Positions 7,763 to 15,559 of a DNA stretch of 32,745 nt are shown here, in pieces. The first letter of the stretch is position 1; every line of letters begins with the position of its first letter. The position numbers were made by a program, and so were the translations under genes. Under the pieces are notes generated by a model. It ran no database searches. It had not been told where the DNA came from and saw only the letters and a program-made list of their open reading frames with translations. Source of the stretch: Actinomycetota bacterium (GTDB lineage Bacteria > Actinomycetota > Thermoleophilia > Gaiellales > Gaiellaceae); NCBI GenBank assembly GCA_005884575.1, contig VAWW01000051.1:1-32745 (forward strand), given 5' to 3'.

Positions 7763-9091
7763 CTACCCGGCGCCGAAAGGCGTGGGCTCTCGTGTCAGGA
7801 GGTAGGTCGCCCAGTACATGCGGCCGATCCCGCCGTCACCGCCGCGCTCGAGCCGCAGCAGCTCGCCGTGCTCCGGGCCGGAGATCGTGCGCCACCGATC
7901 GTCTTCCGCCCGCTCGAAGACCGCGGGCGGCTCCCAGTCCTCCGAACCCTCGTATCTGGCCTCGAGCCGGCCCTTGCGCCAGTGGAAGACGATCTCGTGG
8001 CCCTCGAGCCACCAACGGCCGAGCGCCGACGCGATCTCGGCCGGCGGCTCGTCGTCGACGCGCCACGGGTCGGGCGCCACGGGCATCAGCTCGATCGTCT
8101 TCGCGATCAGCTGCTTGATCAGAGGGCTGAGCCGCGCAGTCCCGGAGTTCGTCAGCGCGGCGACGCCGATCTTGTCCTTCGGCGACGCGTAGACGCCGGC
8201 GATGAAGCCGGGCATCGCGCCGCCGTGACCCGCGACGATCCGGTCGCCGTCCCGCAGGAGCATCAGCCCGAGGCCGTAGCCGGACGTCCAGCGCTCGTGG
8301 TCGTCGATCACCTGCACCGTGCGCATCTCTTCGACGGTCTCCGGCGCGAGCACCGCTGGATCCGGGTCGGCGATGAACGTCGCCCAGCGGCCGAGGTCGC
8401 GCACCGTGCTCCAAAGCTGGCCCGACGGCGCGAACGAGGCGGTCTCGACCGGCTGCTCCGCGCGCACGCCGTCTCGGTACGGCTCGACGAGATAGCCGGC
8501 CGCGTGCGGCCCCTGCTGCCGGAAGGTCGTCCGCGTCATCGCGAGCGGATCGAGGATGTGCTCCTGGACGTATTGCTCGTACGCCTGTCCCGCCGCCGCG
8601 GCAACGACGTGCCCGAGCAGTGCGAAGCCGAGGTTCGAGTAGTGGAAGCGCTCGCCCGGAGCGAGGACCTGTTCTGCGGTGCCCAGATCGCGCAGCAGCT
8701 CCTCGTCCGTCAGGAACTTCAGTGTCACCCAGACGTCGCCCGGTGTCTCGCGCTGGAGGCCCGATGCGTGCGAGAGCAGGCGGCGGATCGTCGGCGCGTG
8801 CGCCGGTGCGTCGAGGTGCCGGTCGAGCGTGTCCTCGAGGTCGAGCTTGCCCGCGTCGCGGAGCTGCATGACCGCCGTTGCCGTGAGCGTCTTCGTGATC
8901 GAGCCGATTCGGTACTGGGTGTCGGGCGTCGCCCCGACGCCTGCGGAGACGTCTGCCGTCCCGACCGCGGTCTCCCATACGGGCGCGCCGTCGCGGACGG
9001 CGGCCGCGACGATCGACGGCAGGCGCTTGTCCGCCTGCTCGCGGCCCACGAGCCGCTCGAGCTCCTGGACCAGCGTGTCAGGCGCGGACAA
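7763..9091 (-). CDS. Serine hydrolase, beta-lactamase class C / PBP4* family
   Basis: A 442-aa hydrolase of the beta-lactamase-related superfamily (esterases, D-aminopeptidases and class C enzymes). The nucleophile motif SxxK is S64-I-T-K67, the second motif is Y151-S-N153, and HGG at 289-291 stands where KTG would be, as in many esterase-like members. A C-terminal domain of about 100 residues (after 330) follows the catalytic core. No convincing signal peptide is present, so it may be cytoplasmic. The TTG start at 9091 lies inside the end of the threonine aldolase gene (14-base overlap), and GTG 9049 is an alternative. Substrate unknown. The overlap implies translation coupled to the upstream aldolase. 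Confidence 0.87.
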   Translation of the reverse strand: MSAPDTLVQELERLVGREQADKRLPSIVAAAVRDGAPVWETAVGTADVSAGVGATPDTQYRIGSITKTLTATAVMQLRDAGKLDLEDTLDRHLDAPAHAPTIRRLLSHASGLQRETPGDVWVTLKFLTDEELLRDLGTAEQVLAPGERFHYSNLGFALLGHVVAAAAGQAYEQYVQEHILDPLAMTRTTFRQQGPHAAGYLVEPYRDGVRAEQPVETASFAPSGQLWSTVRDLGRWATFIADPDPAVLAPETVEEMRTVQVIDDHERWTSGYGLGLMLLRDGDRIVAGHGGAMPGFIAGVYASPKDKIGVAALTNSGTARLSPLIKQLIAKTIELMPVAPDPWRVDDEPPAEIASALGRWWLEGHEIVFHWRKGRLEARYEGSEDWEPPAVFERAEDDRWRTISGPEHGELLRLERGGDGGIGRMYWATYLLTREPTPFGAG

Positions 9092-10121
9092 GAGCTCCGA
9101 GCGCGCACGGGATCAGCTCGATCGCGCGGTCGACGTCCTCGTCCGAGACGTCGAGGTGGGTGACGGCGCGGAGCACGGTCGGCTGCACGGTGCTCGAGAG
9201 CGCGACGCCGGCGGCGTCGAGCCGCCGGCGCGCCTCGGAGCGCGTCAGCCCGAGCGGCGCGACGTCGACGTGGACGAAGTTCGTCTCGACCTGCGCGAGG
9301 TCGACCGGCAGGCCGGCCGCGGCGAGACCTTCCGCGAGGCGGCGCGCCCGCGCGTGGTCGTCCGCGATCCGGTCGACGTGGTGGTCGAGCGCGTAGAGGC
9401 CGGCCGCGGCGACGATCCCGGCCTGTCTCATCGCGCCGCCGAAGAGGTGCTTCGCCCGCCGCGCCTCGACCATCAGCTCCTCGGAGCCTGCGACGAGCGC
9501 GCCGACCGGACAGCCGAGGCCCTTCGAGAGGCAGAGCGTGACCGTGTCGAAGCGGCGGCCGATCTCCGCCGGCGCGACCCCCTGAGCGACGGCCGCGTTG
9601 ACGAGCCGCGCGCCGTCGAGGTGCAACCGCAGGTCGAGCTCGGAAGCGGTTTCTGCGAGCGCCTTCAGCTCGGCGAGCGGCCAGGCGCGGCCGCCAGACG
9701 AGTTGTGCGTGTTCTCGACGCAGACGAGCCGCGTGACCGGCATGTGCCCGCTCCGCCAGTCGCGGACGGCGTCGCGCACCTGTTGCGGCGCAAACCGGCC
9801 GTCGCGTCCCGGGAGCGCGCGCATTACGAGCCCCGAGAGCGCCGCGGGACCGCCCTGCTCGTAGATGAGAATGTGCGAGTTCTCCTCGGCGAGCAGCTCG
9901 TCGCCGCGTTGCGTGAGGATCCGGAGCGCGATCTGATTCGCCATCGTCGCCGTCGGGACGTAGACCGCAGCGGCCTGTCCGAGCAACTCGGCGGCGCGCC
10001 GCTCGAGCTCGCGAACAGTCGGATCCTCGCCGCGCTGCTCGTCGCCGACCTCGGCCGCCGCGATCGCAGCCCGCATCCCGGGCGTCGGCCGCGTCGCGGT
10101 GTCGGAACGGAGCTCGATCAC
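9078..10121 (-). CDS. ltaE: Low-specificity L-threonine aldolase
   Basis: A 347-aa PLP enzyme of fold type I that cleaves L-threonine or allo-threonine to glycine and acetaldehyde. It starts IELRSDTATRPT, the family's hallmark beginning. It has EDPT near the N-terminus, the VENTHN segment, LHLDGAR with the PLP-contacting Asp, and the Schiff-base lysine in LCLSKGLG (Lys200). A TTG at 10130 would add three residues, but GTG 10119-10121 gives the usual N-terminus and sits 7 nt after a TACGTT hexamer, so it is preferred. The gene makes glycine from threonine and lies about 2 kb from the glycine cleavage operon, a plausible metabolic link. The serine hydrolase overlaps its 3' end. Confidence 0.93.
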   Translation of the reverse strand: MIELRSDTATRPTPGMRAAIAAAEVGDEQRGEDPTVRELERRAAELLGQAAAVYVPTATMANQIALRILTQRGDELLAEENSHILIYEQGGPAALSGLVMRALPGRDGRFAPQQVRDAVRDWRSGHMPVTRLVCVENTHNSSGGRAWPLAELKALAETASELDLRLHLDGARLVNAAVAQGVAPAEIGRRFDTVTLCLSKGLGCPVGALVAGSEELMVEARRAKHLFGGAMRQAGIVAAAGLYALDHHVDRIADDHARARRLAEGLAAAGLPVDLAQVETNFVHVDVAPLGLTRSEARRRLDAAGVALSSTVQPTVLRAVTHLDVSDEDVDRAIELIPCALGALVRA

Positions 10122-10128
10122 GGCAGGC

Positions 10129-10134
10129 AACGTA
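10129..10134 (-). promoter_or_regulatory. candidate -10 element of ltaE
   Basis: TACGTT on the minus strand is followed by 7 nt and the GTG start. This suggests a leaderless transcript and supports the GTG rather than the TTG start. No -35 box is evident. Confidence 0.35.
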
Positions 10135-10158
10135 CCAATGGCGCGATCGGGGCCGGGC

Positions 10159-10164
10159 TACCCT
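10159..10164 (+). promoter_or_regulatory. candidate -10 element of rlmN
   Basis: TACCCT is followed by 6 nt and the ATG at 10171. This fits a leaderless mRNA and supports ATG 10171 as the start. Together with the divergent ltaE element it fills the 49-bp gap between the two genes. Confidence 0.35.
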
Positions 10165-10170
10165 GTCGAC

Positions 10171-11211
10171 ATGGATCTCTCACTGCTCGACGACTTTCTC
10201 GCCAGCCGTGGTGAACCCGCCTACCGCGGCGCCCAGGTGTGGGAGTGGACGGCGCGCGGCGCGGCGGGATACGAGGCGATGACGAATCTCCCGGCGCGCC
10301 TCCGCGAGACCCTCGCCGCCGAGGTTCCGTTCTCGACGTTCGTGGTCGAGACGCAGCGCGAGTCGCGCGACGGGACTGTGAAGACGCTGTTCCGGACGCA
10401 CGACGGGCATCCGGTCGAGGCGGTCCTGATGCGGTACCGCGACGGGCGCCGCTCGCTCTGCCTGTCCTCGCAGTCCGGGTGTCCGCTGACCTGCACGTTC
10501 TGCGCGACGGGGGCGATGGCGTTCGGCCGCAACCTGACGCCGTGGGAGATCCTTGACCAGGCGCTCCATTTCCGGCGGGTCGAGGCCGTCGACCATGCGG
10601 TCTTCATGGGGATGGGCGAGCCGATGCTCAACCTCGACAACGTCCTCGCCGCGGCGCGGCGGCTTCCCGACCTCGGCATCACGCATCGCCGCACGACGAT
10701 CTCGACCGTCGGCTGGCTGCCGGGACTGACGCGCTTCGTCGACGAGGTCGAGGAGCCCATCCGCCTCGCGCTCTCGTTGCACGCGCCGACGGACGAACTG
10801 CGGTCCCGCATCATGCCGGTGAACGAGCGCTATCCGCTCGAGGACGTCCTCGCGGAGTGCCGCCGCCACTACGAGCTGCGCGGCAGGAAGGTCTTCGTCG
10901 AGTACGTGATGCTCGCCGGCGTCAACGACTCGCGCGACGACGCCCGCCGGCTCGCCCGGCTGCTCGATCGGAAGGTCTTCAAGGTGAACCTGATTCCGTA
11001 CAACCCGACGGGGATGTACGACAGGTCGTCGCGCGGAGCGATCGCGGCGTTCAAGTCCGTGCTCGATGCGGCCCGCGTTCCGGCGACGGTCCGACTGACG
11101 CGCGGGCGCGACATCGAGGCCGCGTGCGGCCAGCTCGCCACGGCTCCCAGAGGGCGGCTAGACCGCCTGCCGCAACCGGTTGCGGTTACGCAGGGCGTAG
11201 ACCGCGGCTGA
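10171..11211 (+). CDS. rlmN: 23S rRNA (adenine-2503-C2) methyltransferase RlmN
   Basis: A radical SAM enzyme that methylates C2 of A2503 in 23S rRNA (and A37 of some tRNAs). It has 346 aa from ATG 10171. The [4Fe-4S] motif CxxxCxxC is C104-P-L-T-C108-T-F-C111 and is followed by GMGEPM. The C-terminal methyl-carrying cysteine is Cys319 in EAACGQLA. The N-terminal helical domain QVWEWTARGAAGYEAMTNLP is typical. The frame is open to 10099, but that would run through the divergent ltaE start. Family members usually end shortly after CGQL. Here about 26 more residues follow, overlapping the convergent LspA-like gene by 54 bases. An out-of-frame TAG at 11159-11161 would give a normal end, so the tail may result from a one-base indel. 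Confidence 0.93.
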   Translation: MDLSLLDDFLASRGEPAYRGAQVWEWTARGAAGYEAMTNLPARLRETLAAEVPFSTFVVETQRESRDGTVKTLFRTHDGHPVEAVLMRYRDGRRSLCLSSQSGCPLTCTFCATGAMAFGRNLTPWEILDQALHFRRVEAVDHAVFMGMGEPMLNLDNVLAAARRLPDLGITHRRTTISTVGWLPGLTRFVDEVEEPIRLALSLHAPTDELRSRIMPVNERYPLEDVLAECRRHYELRGRKVFVEYVMLAGVNDSRDDARRLARLLDRKVFKVNLIPYNPTGMYDRSSRGAIAAFKSVLDAARVPATVRLTRGRDIEAACGQLATAPRGRLDRLPQPVAVTQGVDRG

Positions 11212-11559
11212 CGTCAGCAGCAGCGCGTCGCCGGCGAGCACGAAGATGTCGGCGAGGTTGAACGCGACGTTGCGAAGGACGAGGGGATCCGGGACGCCGG
11301 TGCTCCATGCGAGCGCGGAGACGAGGTTTCCGAGCGCGCCGCCTGCCGCGATCCCGGCGCCGAGTACGACCGCCAGGGAGCAGATCCGCGGGACGACGGC
11401 GACGAGGCCGAAGGCGACGAGCGCCATCATGGCGACCGCCCCGATCGAGCGCTCGTGATGCAGGGCCGGAGCGCCGATGAGCTTCTGCCCGAGATCGAGC
11501 GCGGCGACGAGTACTGCGGCCGTGGCGGCAACCAGGCGGCGCGTCCGCACGTTCTCCAT
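11158..11559 (-). CDS. LspA-like membrane protein, probably catalytically inactive
   Basis: A 133-aa protein with four hydrophobic segments and the topology of lipoprotein signal peptidase II (LspA), an aspartic protease that removes signal peptides from prolipoproteins. It keeps the first-helix landmark LDLGQK (residues 21-26, equivalent to DQxTK), GGALGN (73-78) and FNLAD with Asp104. The other catalytic Asp is missing: the expected GNxxDR reads GNLVSA (Ser81, Ala82). It is also shorter than typical LspA (150-170 aa). I infer a degenerate or repurposed homologue. The ATG at 11559 directly abuts a possible GTG start of the divergent DUF2236 gene. A CACAAT hexamer lies 6 nt before the ATG. 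The frame is continuous with the extended gcvPB frame, apparently by accident. Confidence 0.65.
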   Translation of the reverse strand: MENVRTRRLVAATAAVLVAALDLGQKLIGAPALHHERSIGAVAMMALVAFGLVAVVPRICSLAVVLGAGIAAGGALGNLVSALAWSTGVPDPLVLRNVAFNLADIFVLAGDALLLTSAAVYALRNRNRLRQAV

Positions 11560-12369
11560 GTGACCATTGTGAGCGACGACGGCTATTTCCGACACGAGAG
11601 CGCGATCCGCCGGATCGGCCGCGAGTCCGTCCTGATGCTCGGCGGTGCCCGGGCGCTCCTGATGCAGGCCGCGCATCCGCTCGTCGCGGCGGGCATCGTC
11701 GACCACTCCGCGTACGGCAGCGACCCGTGGCGCCGGCTCGCGCGAACGATGACCGCGCTCTACACGATCGTCTTCGGGACGCGCGTGGAGGCCGACCGGA
11801 TCGGCGAGATCGTCCGCACCGTCCACCACCACGTCCGCGGCGAGCGTGACGGCCGCGCGTACTCCGCAGCCGATCCCGAGCTGATGCTGTGGGTCCACTC
11901 GACGCTCGTCGACACGGGCCTCGCGATGTACGAGACCTACGTCGATGCGGTCGAGCCGGCGCTGGCGGAGGAGTTCTACGAGCAGATGAAGACCGTGGCG
12001 ACGGTTTTCGGCGCGCCTCCGGAGATCCACCCGCCGACGCTTGCCGACTTTCGCGCATACCAGCGCGAGATGCTCGACGGCGCGTTGCGCGTTGGAGCGG
12101 ATGCCACGGCAATCGCGCGCTCGATCCTCGAGCCGCCGGTGCCGGCGGCGCTGCGTCCGGCCGTGCGGGGTCTCGTGCTCGCGAACATCGGCCTGCTGCC
12201 GGAGCCGCTGCGCGAGCAGTACGGGTTCAGCTGGGGCCGCGCACGGGATGCGCTCCTCGCCGCGTCGTCGCGCTCGGCACGCCACGTCTTCGTGCCGCTG
12301 CTCCCCAAACCATTGCGACTGACGCAGCGCGTGCCGCTGCGCGTGCTCGCCGCGTTCGCGAAGCTCTAA
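11560..12369 (+). CDS. DUF2236 / MpaB-type oxygenase family protein
   Basis: A soluble protein of 269 aa (GTG 11560) or 266 aa (GTG 11569). It belongs to the DUF2236 family, which includes the catalytic domain of rubber oxygenase Lcp and MpaB; Lcp is a b-type haem enzyme. Characteristic features are the start DDGYFRHESAIRRIGRES, the segment ARALLMQAAHPLVAAG with the conserved His, DPWRRLARTMTALYTIVFG, and WVHSTLVDTGLAMYETYV with a second conserved His. The region GYFRHES is typical of the family's N-terminus. The natural substrate is unknown. The frame is open back to 11455, inside the divergent LspA-like gene, and third-base bias supports starting near 11560. The stop codon overlaps the expected position of the gcvPB stop in a tail-to-tail arrangement. 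Confidence 0.87.
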   Translation: MTIVSDDGYFRHESAIRRIGRESVLMLGGARALLMQAAHPLVAAGIVDHSAYGSDPWRRLARTMTALYTIVFGTRVEADRIGEIVRTVHHHVRGERDGRAYSAADPELMLWVHSTLVDTGLAMYETYVDAVEPALAEEFYEQMKTVATVFGAPPEIHPPTLADFRAYQREMLDGALRVGADATAIARSILEPPVPAALRPAVRGLVLANIGLLPEPLREQYGFSWGRARDALLAASSRSARHVFVPLLPKPLRLTQRVPLRVLAAFAKL

Positions 12370-13821
12370 GCGCCCCGGGTGATCCTCGAACCCGTACTTG
12401 ACGATCGGGTTCTTTGCCGCACGCACCTCGTCGAGCCGTCGAACGGGCCGGTCGTGCGGCGCTTCCTTCAGCAGTTGCGGATCCTCCGCCGCCTCGCGCG
12501 CGATCGCCAGCATCGCGTCGACGAACGCGTCGAGCGTTTCCTTCGCCTCGGTCTCCGTCGGCTCGATCATCAGCGCCTCGGGGACGATCAGCGGGAAGTA
12601 GATCGTCGGCGGGTGGAAGTCGTAGTCCATCAGCCGCTTCGCCACGTCGAGTGCAGTGACGCCGTGCTCTCGCTTGAGGGTGCGCGCGCTGAGCACGAAC
12701 TCGTGCATGCAGAGGCGGTCGAACGGCAGGTCGTAGGTGTCCTTCAGCCGTGCCAGCAGATAGTTCGCGTTCAGGACCGCGACCTCGGACATCTCCTTCA
12801 GCCGCGGCCCGTACGCACGGATGAACGCGTACGAGCGGACGAAGACGCCGAACGGCCCGGTGAACGCGCGCACTTTGCCGATGGTCTTCGGCCGGTCGTA
12901 GTCGAGCCCGAACGTGTCGTCGTCGCGGCGGATCACCGCCGGCACCGGCAGGAACGGCTCGAGGATGTCGCGCACGGCGATCGGCCCGCCGCCAGGCCCG
13001 CCGCCCCCGTGCGGCTGCGAGAACGTCTTGTGTAGGTTGATGTGGACGACGTCGAAGCCCATGTCGCCCGGACGCGAGATCCCGCAGACGGCGTTCAGGT
13101 TCGCCCCGTCGTAGTACATGAGGGCGCCCGCGCCGTGGAAGATGCGCTCGATCTCTTCGATGTTCTCGTCGAAGAGACCGAGCGTCGACGGATTCGTCAG
13201 CATCAGGCCGGCCGTGTGTTCGTCGACCTTGCCGCGCAGGTCTTCGACGTCGATGTTGCCACGCGGGTCGGTCTTCACCGGTGTCAGCTCGTACCCCGCC
13301 ATCGTCACGCTCGCGGGATTCGTTCCGTGGGCGGTGTCGGGGATGACGATCTTGCGGCGCTGCTCGTCCTCGCCCCTGTGCTTGAAGTAGGCGCGGAAGA
13401 GCATCAGGCCGGTGAGCTCCCCCTGGCTTCCCGCGGCGGGCTGGAGGCTGACCGCGTGCAGCCCGGTGACCTCGGCGAGGATCTCCTGCAGCCGCCACAT
13501 CAGCTCGAGTGCGCCCTGGGCGCCCTCTTCCTCCTGCAGCGGATGGAGGTCGCGGAACCCGCGCAGGTTCGCGAGCCGCTCGTTGACGCGCGGGTTGTAC
13601 TTCATCGTGCAGGAGCCGAGCGGATAGAAGCCCGTGTCGATCCCGAAATTGCGCGTCGAGAGCTTCGTGAAGTGGCGGACGAGCTCCGGCTCGGCGAGCT
13701 CGGGAAGGCGGGGCGGCTCGGCGCGCCGCAGCTCCTCCGGAAGCTCCGGAACCGGGAGATCGGGCGTCGGGATGCTCGATGCGCGGCGGCCGGGCTGCGA
13801 TTTCTCGTAGATCAGCTTCAC
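12366..13821 (-). CDS. gcvPB: Glycine dehydrogenase (decarboxylating) subunit 2, frame runs past expected stop
   Basis: The catalytic half of a two-subunit P-protein, which decarboxylates glycine with PLP and passes the aminomethyl group to lipoyl-GcvH. Seen are GFYPLGSCTMKYNPR (64-78), AAGSQGEL, HGTNPASVTMAG and the PLP lysine Lys265 in NLHKTFSQPHGGGG. The GTG start overlaps the gcvPA stop (GTGA). The recognisable protein ends at KYGFEDHPG (to residue 483). The frame then has no stop there: it continues through the antisense of the DUF2236 gene to 11158, making 887 codons. Removing one base from the CCCGGGG run (12371-12377) would give HPGA and a TAG at 12368-12366. I annotate to that point; the loss is probably an indel in the assembly or a real recent mutation. 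Confidence 0.88.
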
Positions 13822-15167
13822 GGCCGCGCGACCTCGGTCAGCACCTCGACGAGCCGGTCGACGTCGGCGACGGTGCGCTTCTCGGTGACGGCGACGAGCA
13901 GCGCGTCGTCGAGGCCCGGATAGTCGCGGCCGAGCGCGTATCCGGGATGCACACCGCGTTCACGGGCTGCCTTCACGACCTCGCGGCCGCTCCGTCCGAC
14001 GCGTACGGCAAGCTCTTTGAATGTTGTCCGATCGGGAAACACTAGCTCGAAGCCGGCATCGCGGAGCCGTCCCTTCGCGTAGTCGCCGAGCGCGAGGCAG
14101 GTCTCCCCCACGTCCCTGAGGCCCTGCGGGCCCAGCCACGAGAGGTAGACGAGCCCGGCGAGTGCCAGGAGCGTCTGGTTCGTCGTGATGTTGGAGGTGG
14201 CCTTCTCCCGCCGGATGTGCTGCTCGCGGGTCTGCAGGGTGAGGACATAGCCGCGCTCGCCCGCGGCGTCGACCGTCTCGCCGACGATCCGACCCGGCAT
14301 GCGCCTGATGTGCTCGGAGCGTGCCGCGATGAAGCCGTAGTGCGGGCCGCCGAACGACTGGAAGTTGCCGGCGCCCTGCCCTTCGCCGATCGCGATCGCG
14401 CAGCCGTGGCGTCCCGGCGCCTCGAGGACGCCGAGGGACATCGGGTCGACATGCGCGACCGCCAGCGCGCCCGCTTCGCTCGCGGCCGCGGCTAGCTCCG
14501 GTGCGGGCTCGAGGTTCCCGAAGAAGTTCGGGTGCTGGAAGATCACGCAGGCCGCATCCGCCGCCGCGGCACGGAGCTCGTCGGGATCGGTCGTGCCGGC
14601 GCGGTGCGGGACTTCGACGACCTCGAGGCCGAAGCCGGGTGCGTATGTCTTCACGACCTGGCGAACCTGCGGGTTGGTCGCCTCGGTGACGACGACCTTC
14701 GAGCGGCCGGTCGCGTGCTTCGCGATGTAACACGCGTCCGCGGCCACGGTGGTGCCGTCGTAACCCGAGGCGTTCGAGACATCCATCCCGGTCAGCTCGC
14801 AGATCGCGGTCTGGTACTCGAAGATCGACTGCAGGACGCCCTGGCTCATCTCGGGCTGGTACGGCGTGTACGCGGTCAGGAACTCGCCGCGTTGGAGGAC
14901 GGCGTCGACGACCGCAGGCACGTAGTGGTCGTAGACCCCTGCGCCGAGGAACGAGAGTTCACGGGTCGTCGGGACGTTCCGCGCTTCCAGCTCGGCCAGG
15001 TGCGCGAAGAGCTCCGCCTCCGGCAACGGCCGCTCGAGGTCGAGCGTCCCGCGGAAGCGCATGCCCTCGGGCACGTCGCGGAAGAGCTCCTCGACCGACG
15101 AGACGCCGATCGTCTCGAGCATCGCATCGCGGTCCGCGTCGGTGAGCGAGAGGAACGGGTGCGTCAC
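13818..15167 (-). CDS. gcvPA: Glycine dehydrogenase (decarboxylating) subunit 1
   Basis: A 449-aa protein, the usual length for the N-terminal half of split P-proteins. It pairs with GcvPB to form the glycine decarboxylase. Conserved family segments include FLGAGVYDHYVPAVV, YTPYQPEMSQGVLQ (family hallmark), DVSNASGYDGTTVAADA, GEGQGAGNFQSFGGPHYG and TREQHIRREKATSNITTNQ. The frame is open 99 codons further upstream through gcvH, but GTG 15167 overlaps the gcvH stop in a GTGA junction and gives the expected N-terminus MTHPFLSLTDADRDAML. The 3' end overlaps gcvPB in the same way, so the subunits are translationally coupled, which suits a 1:1 complex. Confidence 0.95.
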   Translation of the reverse strand: MTHPFLSLTDADRDAMLETIGVSSVEELFRDVPEGMRFRGTLDLERPLPEAELFAHLAELEARNVPTTRELSFLGAGVYDHYVPAVVDAVLQRGEFLTAYTPYQPEMSQGVLQSIFEYQTAICELTGMDVSNASGYDGTTVAADACYIAKHATGRSKVVVTEATNPQVRQVVKTYAPGFGLEVVEVPHRAGTTDPDELRAAAADAACVIFQHPNFFGNLEPAPELAAAASEAGALAVAHVDPMSLGVLEAPGRHGCAIAIGEGQGAGNFQSFGGPHYGFIAARSEHIRRMPGRIVGETVDAAGERGYVLTLQTREQHIRREKATSNITTNQTLLALAGLVYLSWLGPQGLRDVGETCLALGDYAKGRLRDAGFELVFPDRTTFKELAVRVGRSGREVVKAARERGVHPGYALGRDYPGLDDALLVAVTEKRTVADVDRLVEVLTEVARP

Positions 15168-15559
15168 TGCTCGGCCAGGACGTGCTTGTAGGCCCCGACG
15201 TCGAGCAGGGAGTCCGGCTCCGACGCGTCGGCGAGACGGATCCGGACGAGCCATCCCTCGCCGTACGGATCCTCGTTCACGGTCTCCGGGGCGTCGACGA
15301 CCTTCTGGTTCACCTCGATGATCTCGCCCGACAGCGGAGCGATCACGTCGGAAACTGCCTTGACGGACTCGATCTCGCCGTACGGCTCGTCGCGGGCGAT
15401 GGTCGTGCCGGACTGCGGCGGCTCGAAGTGGACGAGCTCGCCGAGCGCGTCCTGCGCGAACCACGTGATGCCGAGAACGGCCTCGTCGCCCTCCACGCGC
15501 GCCCAGTCGTGCTCGCGGTGGTACTTGAGATCCTCTGGGTAGGTCTCCGTTGCAGCCAC
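15164..15559 (-). CDS. gcvH: Glycine cleavage system H protein
   Basis: A 131-aa lipoyl carrier that shuttles the aminomethyl intermediate between the P, T and L proteins. The lipoylated lysine is Lys67 in GEIESVKAVSD. Other family features are YHREHDWARVEGDEAVLGIT at the N-terminus and NEDPYGEGWLVRI near the C-terminus. The GTG start directly follows the TAG stop of gcvT with no spacer, and its stop overlaps the gcvPA start, so the whole operon is tightly coupled. The L protein (lipoamide dehydrogenase) is not in this window. Confidence 0.96.
   Translation of the reverse strand: MAATETYPEDLKYHREHDWARVEGDEAVLGITWFAQDALGELVHFEPPQSGTTIARDEPYGEIESVKAVSDVIAPLSGEIIEVNQKVVDAPETVNEDPYGEGWLVRIRLADASEPDSLLDVGAYKHVLAEQ

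Noticed and set aside
11158..13821. Single 887-residue protein joining GcvPB, an unknown middle and an LspA-like domain
   Set aside because: The middle is antisense of a well-supported DUF2236 gene and is charged low-complexity sequence; loss of a stop explains it better.
15168..15464. 99-residue N-terminal extension of GcvPA
   Set aside because: It lies over gcvH in another frame; the GTG at the GTGA junction gives the normal length of about 449.
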